NCBI GenBank assembly: GCA_945952425.1
Contig: CAMFIX010000010.1
Span: 1 to 21,537, forward strand
DNA length: 21,537 bases
DNA from: an uncultured Pseudorhodobacter sp.
GTDB lineage: Bacteria > Pseudomonadota > Alphaproteobacteria > Rhodobacterales > Rhodobacteraceae
Direction of reading: 5' to 3'
A model generated the notes under the pieces. It did no database searches and had not been told where the DNA came from. It was given only the letters and a program-made list of their open reading frames with translations. Shown here piece after piece: positions 7,501-14,176 of this stretch. Numbering within the stretch: the stretch's first letter is position 1; each line of letters starts with the position of its first letter. Position numbers and translations under genes: made by a program.

Positions 7501-7530
7501 AGGCCCCGGGGATGCCCCGGGGCCTTTTGC
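7501..7530 (+). terminator. Rho-independent terminator after petC
   Basis: AGGCCCCGGG (7501-7510) pairs with CCCGGGGCCT (7516-7525) around a five-base loop, followed by TTTTGCTTT. The stem lies between the convergent petABC and thi operons. On the other strand it is preceded by few T residues, so it mainly stops petABC. Confidence 0.88.
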
Positions 7531-7552
7531 TTTGGGGGGCGCTGCTGGTCGT

Positions 7553-8254
7553 CTACCCCAGATACGCCCGCAACGCCGGTGGCGGGTTGGCGAAGATCTC
7601 TTCGGTCGGCACCGGGGGCGCCGCCACACCTCCCGCCACCAGCACCACATGGCTGGCAAAGCGCTGCGCGTCCGCCGGGTCGTGGGTGACCATCAGCACC
7701 GTGGTTCCCGATTCCTGGGCCAGCTCCCCGACCAGCCCCAGAAGGTCGGCCTTCAGCGCAGGCCCCAGTGCCGCGAAGGGTTCGTCCAGCGCCAGCACCG
7801 GCCGACCCTGCAGCAGCACCCGGCCCAAGGCCGCCCGCCCCTGTTGCCCGCCCGACAGCTCCGACGGCCGCCGTCCCTCCATCCCCCCCAGCCCCAGCCG
7901 CGCCAGCACCGCCGAGACCCGGGCCCGGTCGGCATCGGTCAGCCTCAGCCGCGGGTTCACCGCCAGCCCAAGGTTCTGCGCCAGGGTCAGGTGCGGAAAC
8001 AGGTTCTGGTCCTGAAACAGCATCGCGACCGGCCGGGCGGAGGGCTCTTGGCCGCCGATCTCTCTCCCTTGCCAGCGCAGGCTGCCCTGCACCGGGATGA
8101 AGCCCCCAAGCGCCAAAAGCAGCGTCGACTTCCCCTCGCCCGAGCCGCCCAGCACCGCCACCCGCGCGCCCTTCGGCACATCGAAAGCGGCGCGCAAGGT
8201 AAAGGCGCCTTGTGTCACGGTCAGGTTCAGGCTCAGCCCGTCATTTTGCGGCAT
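7553..8254 (-). CDS. thiQ: Thiamine ABC transporter, ATP-binding protein
   Basis: This 233-residue ABC ATPase powers the thiamine importer. Visible motifs in order are Walker A GGSGEGKST (36-44), the Q-loop glutamine at 81, signature LSGGQ (133-137), Walker B VLALDE (153-158, catalytic Glu158) and the H-loop His191 in MVTHD. It is short, as ThiQ proteins are, with no extra C-terminal domain. The start at 8254 (MPQNDG) overlaps the end of thiP by 14 bases. Longer starts would run deep into thiP and are not needed for the fold. It is the last gene of thiBPQ, under the TPP riboswitch upstream of thiB. Confidence 0.94.
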   Translation of the reverse strand: MPQNDGLSLNLTVTQGAFTLRAAFDVPKGARVAVLGGSGEGKSTLLLALGGFIPVQGSLRWQGREIGGQEPSARPVAMLFQDQNLFPHLTLAQNLGLAVNPRLRLTDADRARVSAVLARLGLGGMEGRRPSELSGGQQGRAALGRVLLQGRPVLALDEPFAALGPALKADLLGLVGELAQESGTTVLMVTHDPADAQRFASHVVLVAGGVAAPPVPTEEIFANPPPALRAYLG

Positions 8255-9734
8255 GGCGGCCTCCGAGGTCGAAAAGCGCGAAGAGGGTGAAAGACAGCGC
8301 CACCAACAGCAGGGCAGCGCCCGAGGCGGCCTCCATCCGGTAGGCGCCCGCCAGACGCTGCACGACCAGCGGCAGGGTGGCGGCGTCCTGGTCGGCGAAC
8401 AGCGCGATGGTGCCGAGGTCGCCCATCGACAGGGCCGCCGCGATCCCGGCGCCAAGGCCCAAGGGCCGCGCCAGCCGCGGCAGGGTCAGGAACCGCAGCC
8501 GGGCGAGGCCTTGCAGCCCCGTCGCCCGGGCCAGGCGGTCGTAATCGGCCACCAGCCGCCGCGCCTCGGGAAGAAGCAGCCGCATCAGGAAAGGCAGCGC
8601 CATCAGGGCATTGGCGGTGATCGTGGCGGGCAAAGCCACCGTCTCGGGGCGAAGCAAGGGCCGCAGCAGCAGGAACCAGCCGGTGCCGAGCACGAGGCCC
8701 GAGGCCACCATGGGCAGCATGGCGACCAGCTCGGCCCAGCGGCTGCCCCGCGCGGCCGCCAACGCCAGCGGCAGCGCCGCGCCCGTGGCCAAGGCCGCCG
8801 CCGCCAGCGCCGCGACCAGCGAGCGCCCCGCCGCAGGCCAGACCTGCGCGGGCAGCACCAGAACTCCCGGCAGCCCCTCGACCAGCACCGCCACCAGCGG
8901 CAGGGCCAGGAACAGCGTGCCCAGGGCGATCACCGGCCCGTCGCCGACCGATCCGCCCAGCGCCATGGGCGCCCGGTCCAGCCCGGCGCCCATCGCCTCG
9001 GGCAGGGTCACCCGCGCCGCGACCCAGACCGCGCAGGCCGCCAGCCCCGCCTGCAGCCCCGCCAGCGCCGCCGCATGGCCGGGCTCGAAGTCGAAGCGCA
9101 GGGCCTGGTAGATCGCAAGCTCGATGGTCGTGGCCGAGGGCCCGCCGCCGAGCGTCAGGGCGACGACGAAAGAGGTCAGGCAGACGAGAAAGATCGCCAG
9201 GAATGCCCCGGGCACCTGCGCGCGCAGCATCGGGAGTTCCAGGTGGCGAAAGCGGGCGGAGGCGGGCAGGCCGAGGGTGGCGGCCAGCCGCAGCCGCTCG
9301 GCCGGGATGGCGTGCCACCCCTGCACCAGGATGCGGGTCGCCAGCGGCAGGTTGAAGAAGATATGGGCCAGCAGCACCCCGGTCATCCCATACAGCGGGA
9401 AGGGGGCGCCGATCAGGGTGCTGACCCAGCCCGAGCGGCCATAGACGGTGACGATGCCCAGAACGGCAACGATGGTCGGCAGAAGGAAGGGCGCGCCCAG
9501 CAAAGTCATCAGCGCCCCGCGTCCCGGGAAGCTGCGGCGCACCAGGGCGCGGGCCAGCGGCACGGCCAAGGCGCAGGAGATCGCCGCTGACAGAGCCGCC
9601 TGGGTCACGGTGAACCGCAGGGCGGCGAGGTCCGCCGCCCTGAGCACCAGCCCCGATTGCAGCGCCAGTGCGGCCAGGGGGGCCAGCACCAGCACTCCAA
9701 CCAGCGCGCTTACTTGGCGAGCGCCGCTTGCCAT
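8241..9734 (-). CDS. thiP: Thiamine ABC transporter, permease protein
   Basis: This 497-residue inner-membrane protein is a fused double permease, as is typical of ThiP. It has two homologous halves of about six helices each. An EAA-type ATPase-contact loop is recognisable in each half: near ERLRLAATLGLPASARFRHL in the first, and near DRLARATGLQGLARLRFLTL in the second. It carries thiamine, and probably its phosphate esters, delivered by ThiB. The chosen ATG at 9734 overlaps the end of thiB by 25 bases. A GTG 42 bases downstream, preceded by TTGGA, is a possible alternative that would leave the two genes nearly abutting. Its end overlaps thiQ by 14 bases, so all three genes are probably translationally coupled. 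Confidence 0.94.
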   Translation of the reverse strand: MASGARQVSALVGVLVLAPLAALALQSGLVLRAADLAALRFTVTQAALSAAISCALAVPLARALVRRSFPGRGALMTLLGAPFLLPTIVAVLGIVTVYGRSGWVSTLIGAPFPLYGMTGVLLAHIFFNLPLATRILVQGWHAIPAERLRLAATLGLPASARFRHLELPMLRAQVPGAFLAIFLVCLTSFVVALTLGGGPSATTIELAIYQALRFDFEPGHAAALAGLQAGLAACAVWVAARVTLPEAMGAGLDRAPMALGGSVGDGPVIALGTLFLALPLVAVLVEGLPGVLVLPAQVWPAAGRSLVAALAAAALATGAALPLALAAARGSRWAELVAMLPMVASGLVLGTGWFLLLRPLLRPETVALPATITANALMALPFLMRLLLPEARRLVADYDRLARATGLQGLARLRFLTLPRLARPLGLGAGIAAALSMGDLGTIALFADQDAATLPLVVQRLAGAYRMEAASGAALLLVALSFTLFALFDLGGRHAAK

Positions 9735-10681
9735 TCTTCGATCGCAGGGCCGCGCGCGGCCTCGGCCTCGGCGGGGGACAAAAGCAGGGATTTCGTCGGC
9801 TGGATCAGGGTTTCGAAGCCCGCGGGCAGGCCTGCAGCCGGTGTCTTGGCCGGATACATCCAGTTCGTCGTCGGCAGCACCGATTGCGCCGCATCGCCCG
9901 CCAGATAGGCCAGGAACTGATCGGCCAGCGCCGGCTGCTTGGCGGCCTTCAGCTTGCCCGCGACCTCGACCTGCAGGTAATGGCCCTCATCAAACAGCGC
10001 GGCGGTCTTGGTGTCGTCCTTCTCGGCGATCAGGTGATAGGCGGGCGAGGTGGTGTAGGACAGGACCATATCCGCCTCGCCCTTCAGAAACAGCCCATAG
10101 GCCTCGTCCCAGGAGGGCGTGACGGTGACGATATTGTCGGCCAGGTCTTTCCAGATGGCCCCCGCCTGATCGCCGTAAGCCGCCTTGACCCACATGACCA
10201 GCCCAAGCCCCGGCGTGGACGAGCGCGGGTCTTCGATGACGACCTTCAGGTTCGAGGCGGCGAGCTCCTTGAAATTATGCGGCGGGTTCTTCAGCGTCTT
10301 CAGGTGGACGAAGGCGAACCAGCCCCAGTCGAAGGGCTGGAAATCCGGGTCGGCAAAGGGCACCGGCAGGGTGTTGGGCTGGGCGGTGACAGGCGCAAAC
10401 AGCCCCGTCGCCCGCGCGGCCTCCATCAGCGAGGTGTCAAGGCCGACGACCACATCCGCCTCGGACTTCTCGCCCTCCATCTTCAGCCGCGACAGGATCG
10501 CCCCGCCATCGCCCGCCGCGATATAGTTCACCTTGCAGGCACAGGTCGCCTCGAACCCTTTGGCGATGGCCGGCCCCGGCCCCCAGTCGGCGGTGAAGCT
10601 GTCATAGGTCAGCACGTTCAGCACCGGCACATCGGCGAAGGCCGGGGTGACGAGGAACGCCAGTGCAGTCAGGAATTTCAT
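9710..10681 (-). CDS. thiB: Thiamine ABC transporter, periplasmic substrate-binding protein
   Basis: This 323-residue protein is the periplasmic thiamine-binding component. It has a Sec signal peptide (MKFLTALAFLVTPAFA) and a mature start at about DVPVLNVLTYDSF, the usual ThiB opening. Family blocks include IVVGLDTSL-like DVVVGLDTSLMEAA, PFDWGWFAFV, VIEDPRSSTPGLG and LPTTNWMYP. An ATG four codons earlier (10693) is in frame. The ATG at 10681 is preferred because GGAGAG lies just upstream of it and is the site occluded by the leader hairpin. It is first in thiBPQ, directly behind a TPP riboswitch, so expression should fall when thiamine pyrophosphate is plentiful. Confidence 0.94.
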   Translation of the reverse strand: MKFLTALAFLVTPAFADVPVLNVLTYDSFTADWGPGPAIAKGFEATCACKVNYIAAGDGGAILSRLKMEGEKSEADVVVGLDTSLMEAARATGLFAPVTAQPNTLPVPFADPDFQPFDWGWFAFVHLKTLKNPPHNFKELAASNLKVVIEDPRSSTPGLGLVMWVKAAYGDQAGAIWKDLADNIVTVTPSWDEAYGLFLKGEADMVLSYTTSPAYHLIAEKDDTKTAALFDEGHYLQVEVAGKLKAAKQPALADQFLAYLAGDAAQSVLPTTNWMYPAKTPAAGLPAGFETLIQPTKSLLLSPAEAEAARGPAIEEWQAALAK

Positions 10682-10687
10682 CTTTCT

Positions 10688-10715
10688 CTCCATTCTGCGA
10701 CGGGCGGGAATGGAG
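10688..10715 (-). promoter_or_regulatory. Shine-Dalgarno-sequestering hairpin of the thiB leader
   Basis: In the thi mRNA, CUCCAUU (from 10715 down to 10709) can pair perfectly with AAUGGAG (from 10694 down to 10688) around a 14-base loop. This buries the GGAG of the thiB ribosome-binding site (10691-10686). It is the natural candidate for the riboswitch expression platform, with control at translation initiation. Confidence 0.6.
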
Positions 10716-10732
10716 CGGGCGTGAGCGCCGTT

Positions 10733-10812
10733 ACCTTCCCTCCGCCGGTATGATCCGGTTCAGGTTCAACGGGTCCGCTTGCGCATCTCAGGCCAAAGGC
10801 CACCCCGAGGTG
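10733..10812 (-). promoter_or_regulatory. TPP riboswitch (THI element)
   Basis: Read on the - strand, the region shows the conserved TPP aptamer blocks in order. These are a 5' CCTCGGGGTG, then CTGAGA (in GGCCTGAGATGCGC), the ACCCGTTGAACCTGA block, GGATCATACCGGC, and a closing GGAGGGAAGGT. CTGAGA and TTGAACCTGA are the pyrimidine- and pyrophosphate-sensing signatures. It sits between the promoter and thiB and should repress the importer when TPP is bound. Confidence 0.95.
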
Positions 10813-10818
10813 AGGGCG

Positions 10819-10846
10819 AACATAAGCCGTTGGGCGCCGGGCGCAA
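10819..10846 (-). promoter_or_regulatory. Probable promoter of thiBPQ
   Basis: On the - strand TTGCGC (10846-10841) and TATGTT (10824-10819) are spaced by 16 bases. Transcription would start at about 10812, exactly at the 5' edge of the TPP aptamer, which supports the assignment. Confidence 0.5.
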
Positions 10847-10898
10847 GGGGGGTTAAATCCGCAGGCGTAATCGGATAAGGCGGGGTCAGGAGGCCCCC

Positions 10899-11999
10899 AT
10901 GTCGCTGAACACCTTCGGTCACGTCTTCAAATTCACCACCTGGGGCGAAAGCCACGGGCCTGCCATCGGCGCGGTCGTGGACGGCTGCCCGCCGGGGATC
11001 GCCCTCAGCGAGGCGGATCTCCAGCCCTGGCTGGACAAGCGCAAACCGGGGACCAGCAAGTTCACGACGCAAAGGCAAGAAGAGGACGCGGTGCGCATCC
11101 TCTCGGGCGTGTTCGACGGGGTGACGACGGGGACGTCGATTTCCTTGATGATCGAGAACACCGACCAGCGGTCGAAGGATTATTCCAACATCGCGCAAAG
11201 CTTCCGGCCGGGCCATGCCGACATCACCTATCACCAGAAGTATGGCGTGCGGGATTATCGCGGCGGCGGGCGGAGCTCGGCGCGCGAGACGGCGTCGCGG
11301 GTGGCGGCGGGGGGCGTGGCGCGGGCGGTGCTGAAGGCCCTGGTGCCGGGGCTGAAGATCACTGCTTACATGGTGCAGATGGGGACCAAGGTGGTGGACC
11401 GCAGCCGCTGCGACCTCGCGATCATCGGCGACAACCCGTTCTGGTGCCCCGATCCGGTGGCGGCGGGGGAATGGGCGGAGTACCTCGACGGCCTGCGTCT
11501 GGCGCACAATTCGGTCGGCGCGGTGATCGAAGTGGTGGCGACGGGCGTGCCGTCGGGGCTCGGGGCGCCGCTTTATGGCAAGCTGGATGCGGACCTCGCC
11601 AGTGCGATGATGTCGATCAACGCGGTCAAGGGGGTCGAGATCGGCGAGGGCATGGCGGCGGCCGCCCTGACCGGGGTGGAGAACGCCGACGAGATCCGCA
11701 TGGGCTCCCAGGGGCCGGAGTTCCTGAGCAATCACGCCGGGGGGATTTTGGGCGGGATATCCTCGGGCCAGCCGGTGGTCTGCCGGTTCGCGGTGAAGCC
11801 CACGTCGTCCATCCTGACGCCGCGGCGCACGGTGAACGAGGCGGGCGAAGAGATCGAGCTGATCACCAAGGGCCGCCATGACCCCTGCGTCGGCATACGG
11901 GCCGTGCCGGTGGGCGAGGCGATGATGGCGCTGGTTCTGGCGGATCACCTGCTGTTGGATCGGGCGCAGACGGGCGGGGTGCGCGGCCGGATCGGGTGA
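10899..11999 (+). CDS. aroC: Chorismate synthase
   Basis: This 366-residue enzyme carries out the last step of the shikimate pathway, turning 5-enolpyruvylshikimate-3-phosphate into chorismate with reduced FMN. Signatures are WGESHG at residues 15-20, FRPGHADITY at 102-111, and RGGGRSSARETASRVAAG at 121-138. The later QGPEFLSNHAGGILGGISSG block is also present. The length is normal for the bacterial enzyme. The ATG at 10899 is preceded by AGGAGG at about 10888. It is divergent from the thi operon, with only about 50 bp between the thi -35 box and the start codon. It appears to be a single-gene unit followed by the second repeat cluster. Confidence 0.97.
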   Translation: MSLNTFGHVFKFTTWGESHGPAIGAVVDGCPPGIALSEADLQPWLDKRKPGTSKFTTQRQEEDAVRILSGVFDGVTTGTSISLMIENTDQRSKDYSNIAQSFRPGHADITYHQKYGVRDYRGGGRSSARETASRVAAGGVARAVLKALVPGLKITAYMVQMGTKVVDRSRCDLAIIGDNPFWCPDPVAAGEWAEYLDGLRLAHNSVGAVIEVVATGVPSGLGAPLYGKLDADLASAMMSINAVKGVEIGEGMAAAALTGVENADEIRMGSQGPEFLSNHAGGILGGISSGQPVVCRFAVKPTSSILTPRRTVNEAGEEIELITKGRHDPCVGIRAVPVGEAMMALVLADHLLLDRAQTGGVRGRIG

Positions 12000-12003
12000 G
12001 GGG

Positions 12004-12147
12004 GAGAGTCGGGGCAGGCCCCGACCTACGCAGTGGCCGAATCGACGGTTCATGGAGAGTCGGGGCAGGCCACGACCTACGGCGCTTCGCGGCTTGTCGG
12101 CGGTCGGCACCGCTCCGCCGCGTAGGTCGGGGGTTACCCCGACTCTC
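12004..12147. repeat. Cluster 2 of 26-bp palindromic (REP/BIME-like) repeats
   Basis: Three more copies of the 26-bp unit seen at 3098-3258 lie at 12004-12029, 12055-12080 and 12122-12147. The first two are in + orientation with loop CAGG. The third is inverted, with loop TAAC when read in the same sense. The second copy has one mismatch in the stem (CACGAC for CCCGAC). The cluster begins four bases after the aroC stop codon and ends 31 bases before the stop of the convergent regulator gene. It could act as a bidirectional hairpin barrier between them, but that is inference. Confidence 0.85.
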
Positions 12148-12178
12148 GCGACGATAACCGCCAAGCCCCATGAGCCCG

Positions 12179-12877
12179 TCACCCCCGCCCGCCCGGCCTC
12201 GCCTTCAACTCCGCCACGAACTCGCGCAACAGGGCCACGCGGCGCGGGCGGAAGCTTTCCGCGGTCAGGGTCACCTCCTCCATCGCCTCCAGCCGGAACC
12301 TGCGGAAGCCCTGGCGCAGGCAGCACCAGGCCAGCAGCATCAAGGTCTTGTCCAGGAACACCACCGACAGCGGCCAGATCACCCGCCGGGTCTTGCTGCC
12401 GTCGCGGTCGGTGTAAAGCAGGGCCACGGCGCGCTCTTCCCAGACCGCCTCGCGCAACAAGGCCATGCACTCCGGCACCGGCGGGCGGCGCTCGAAACGG
12501 TAGATCTGCGCCGAGGCATGCATGGCCTGACGCTGCAGCCTTTCGGGCAGAGTGGCGATGACCTTGGCGCGGGCGGCCTCGGCGGCGCGGGCGAGCGCGG
12601 CATCGCCCGCCAGTTGCACCTCGGCCAGGCCCAGAACCAGCGCCTCGATCTCCAGCCGCGTGAACATCTGCGGCGGCAGGGCCGGGTCTTCGGTCAAAGT
12701 ATATCCCAGCCCCGGTTCGCCGTCGATCAGCGCCCCCCCGGCGCGCAGGGCGGCGATGTCGCGGTAGAGCGTGCGGGGCGAGACCTCGGTCTCTTCGGCC
12801 AGACGTTCGGCGGTCACCGGCTGGGGCAGGCGACGGATGGCAGAGAGCAAACGCAACAGGCGGTCGGCGCGTGACAT
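12179..12877 (-). CDS. YafY/WYL-family transcriptional regulator
   Basis: This 232-residue regulator has an N-terminal winged helix-turn-helix of the HTH_11/DeoR type (about residues 5-60, recognition part VSPRTLYRDIAALRAGG). Its C-terminal WYL-type effector domain is recognisable by REAVWEERAVALLYTDRDG and WPLSVVFLDKTLMLLAWC followed by RRFRLEAM. The strict W-Y-L triad is replaced by similar residues. The start at 12877 (MSRADR) is used because it gives the standard family N-terminus. There is almost no Shine-Dalgarno sequence ahead of it, and tandem TGACAGGA boxes begin three bases upstream. It is divergent from a glutathione S-transferase gene, so it probably controls itself and that gene. 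The ligand is unknown. Confidence 0.9.
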   Translation of the reverse strand: MSRADRLLRLLSAIRRLPQPVTAERLAEETEVSPRTLYRDIAALRAGGALIDGEPGLGYTLTEDPALPPQMFTRLEIEALVLGLAEVQLAGDAALARAAEAARAKVIATLPERLQRQAMHASAQIYRFERRPPVPECMALLREAVWEERAVALLYTDRDGSKTRRVIWPLSVVFLDKTLMLLAWCCLRQGFRRFRLEAMEEVTLTAESFRPRRVALLREFVAELKARPGGRG

Positions 12878-12879
12878 GC

Positions 12880-12897
12880 TGACAGGATATGACAGGA
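12880..12897. promoter_or_regulatory. Candidate operator: tandem TGACAGGA boxes
   Basis: TGACAGGA occurs at 12880-12887 and again at 12890-12897, exactly 10 bp (one helical turn) apart. A partial third TGACA is at 12872. The boxes lie in the 61-bp gap between the divergent WYL regulator and GST genes, right next to the regulator's start codon. That is the expected position of an autoregulatory site. Confidence 0.5.
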
Positions 12898-12938
12898 GTG
12901 CCCGGCGATAAAGGGGCATCAACCCAAGGAGACTGAAG

Positions 12939-13550
12939 ATGCTGACCCTGATCCACGGCCCGAACTCGCGCTCGACCCGCATCCTGCACCTGATCCACGA
13001 AATGGGGATCGAGGACCGGATCGAGATCAAGCCGGTGGGCATCGTCTATCGCGACGGAAGTGGTGCGGCTGACCCCGCCAACCCCCATCCCGAGGGCAAG
13101 GTGCCCGCGCTGATCCACGACGGCACGCTGATTACCGAAAGCGGGGCGATCATGCTGTATCTGACCGCGCTCTTCCCTGACTCCGGCCTCGCCCCCAAGC
13201 CCGGCACGCCCGAGCGCGGCACGTACCTCACCTGGCTGTTCTGGTATCAGGGCGTGGCCGAGCCGGTGATGATGGCCGCCGCCATGGGCATCGAGCATCC
13301 GGGCTATTATCGCAACTTCCGCGGGGTGGCCGAGGTCCAGTCCCGCGTCCGCAACGCGCTGGCGAAAGGCCCCTGGCTTTGCGGCGACAGCTATACGGCG
13401 GCGGATGCCTTGTGTGGCTCGGCCTTCACCTTCTTCCCGCAATTCGTGCCGGACGAGCCCGCCTTCAAGGATTGGGTCGCCCGCTGCGCCGCGCGGCCCG
13501 CATTGGCCCGCGCCAAGGCGGAGGATGCGGAGATGGTGGTGGCGGCCTGA
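12939..13550 (+). CDS. Glutathione S-transferase family protein
   Basis: This 203-residue protein has the GST two-domain layout. The thioredoxin-like N-terminal half starts MLTLIHGPNSRSTRILHLI. It has the cis-proline motif GKVPALIHDG at about 53-62 and the glutathione-contact block ITESGAIMLYL at 65-75. The helical C-terminal half contains the capping motif YTAADALCGSAF. A serine near residue 10 or 12 is the likely catalytic residue. The start is supported by AAGGAG at 12926-12931. The divergent neighbour is a WYL-type regulator, suggesting induction by a specific compound, but the substrate is unknown. It is only distantly similar to the GST at 3925-4512. Confidence 0.92.
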   Translation: MLTLIHGPNSRSTRILHLIHEMGIEDRIEIKPVGIVYRDGSGAADPANPHPEGKVPALIHDGTLITESGAIMLYLTALFPDSGLAPKPGTPERGTYLTWLFWYQGVAEPVMMAAAMGIEHPGYYRNFRGVAEVQSRVRNALAKGPWLCGDSYTAADALCGSAFTFFPQFVPDEPAFKDWVARCAARPALARAKAEDAEMVVAA

Positions 13551-13597
13551 AGAAGAAGGGGAGGCGCTGCCTCCCCCGCCCTTGTGCCAAGGGCTCC

Positions 13598-13690
13598 CCC
13601 ACCGGGATATTTCTCCAGTGTGAAAGACGAGAGTGTGAAAGACAGGGACGCGGATCGTCTTTCACACTGGCTCAAATATCCCCGCCGGAG
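13598..13690. repeat. Inverted pair of GGGATATTT...CAGTGTGAAAGA intergenic repeats
   Basis: The left arm at about 13598-13628 contains CCGGGATATTT, CTC and CAGTGTGAAAGAC. The right arm at about 13657-13686 contains the reverse complement: GTCTTTCACACTG, GCTC, AAATATCCCCGCCGG. Between them is a 28-bp spacer with a further GTGTGAAAGAC copy (13633-13643). The same element, singly, recurs at 18410-18464 and 21420-21482. The pair sits in the 220-bp gap between the convergent GST and HU genes, and nothing else coding is visible there. Confidence 0.8.
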
Positions 13691-13722
13691 GCTCCGACCG
13701 TTGCGCAGCGGGACGCCAAAGC

Positions 13723-13752
13723 AAAAGGCCGCCCCGGATGGAGCGGCCTTTT
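13723..13752 (-). terminator. Terminator of the HU gene (bidirectional)
   Basis: AAAAGGCCGC (13723-13732) pairs with GCGGCCTTTT (13743-13752) around a 10-base loop. Read on the - strand, it follows the HU stop codon by 18 bases and is trailed by TTTTGCTTT. The A/T runs on both sides mean it can also stop rightward transcription. Confidence 0.85.
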
Positions 13753-13770
13753 CCCACGTCTTTCGCCGGT

Positions 13771-14058
13771 TCAGGCGTTGACGGAATCCTTCAGCGCCTT
13801 GGCGATGGTGAACTTCACCTGCTTGTCGGCGTCCTTCTTGACCATCTCGCCGGTCGCTGGATTGCGAACCTCGCGCGCCGGGCGCTCGCGGCAGACGACC
13901 TTGCCCAGACCCGGCAGCGTCACGGCGCCGCCGGCGGCCACTTCGCGCGCCACGACTTCGGCGATGGCATCCAGGGCGGCGGTGGCGGTCTTCTTGTCGG
14001 CGCCCATGGCATCGGCCAAGGCGGCCACGAGTTGGGTCTTGGTCATCGGTTTGGTCAT
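13771..14058 (-). CDS. hup: DNA-binding protein HU
   Basis: This 95-residue protein is a nucleoid-associated HU/IHF-family protein of the HU type. It starts MTKPMTKTQLVAALADAMG, has TLPGLGKVVCRERPAREVRNPATGE as the beta-arm with the conserved RNPATG tip, and ends TIAKALKDSVNA. The dimer bends and compacts DNA. Two adjacent ATG codons exist (14061 and 14058). The inner one is preferred because GAGGG is then five bases away instead of two. A second in-frame candidate (MTKTQLV) lies four codons further in. The gene stands alone, with its own terminator, downstream of amn on the same strand. Confidence 0.94.
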   Translation of the reverse strand: MTKPMTKTQLVAALADAMGADKKTATAALDAIAEVVAREVAAGGAVTLPGLGKVVCRERPAREVRNPATGEMVKKDADKQVKFTIAKALKDSVNA

Positions 14059-14138
14059 CATGTCCCTCGGATGATCTTTATCGGATTGGGGTGCCGCACA
14101 GCGGCCTGCCGCCCCGTGAACAGGTTTTTTGCGTGCAA

Positions 14139-14161
14139 GGCAAGGGCTTTTGGCCCTTGCC
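14139..14161 (-). terminator. Candidate hairpin terminator after amn
   Basis: GGCAAGGGC (14139-14147) pairs perfectly with GCCCTTGCC (14153-14161) around a five-base loop, 15 bases beyond the amn stop on the - strand. No clear T-run follows on that strand, so termination is less certain than the hairpin itself. Confidence 0.4.
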
Positions 14162-14176
14162 GGCCAATTTCGGCCA

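Noticed and set aside
10682..10693. Upstream ATG (10693) as the thiB start
   Set aside because: It adds MERK ahead of a standard signal peptide, has no ribosome-binding site of its own, and overlaps the GGAGAG that serves the ATG at 10681.
10788..13442. An 884-codon open frame on the - strand, and similar long frames at 18407-20497 (+), 4942-6612 (-) and 3245-5209 (-)
   Set aside because: They run antisense to or across clear genes (aroC, the GT14-like gene, petB, the GST and PaiB-like genes). Their translations are rich in Arg, Gly, His and Gln with no domain, and they cross tRNA-like or repeat DNA. They are by-products of high GC content.
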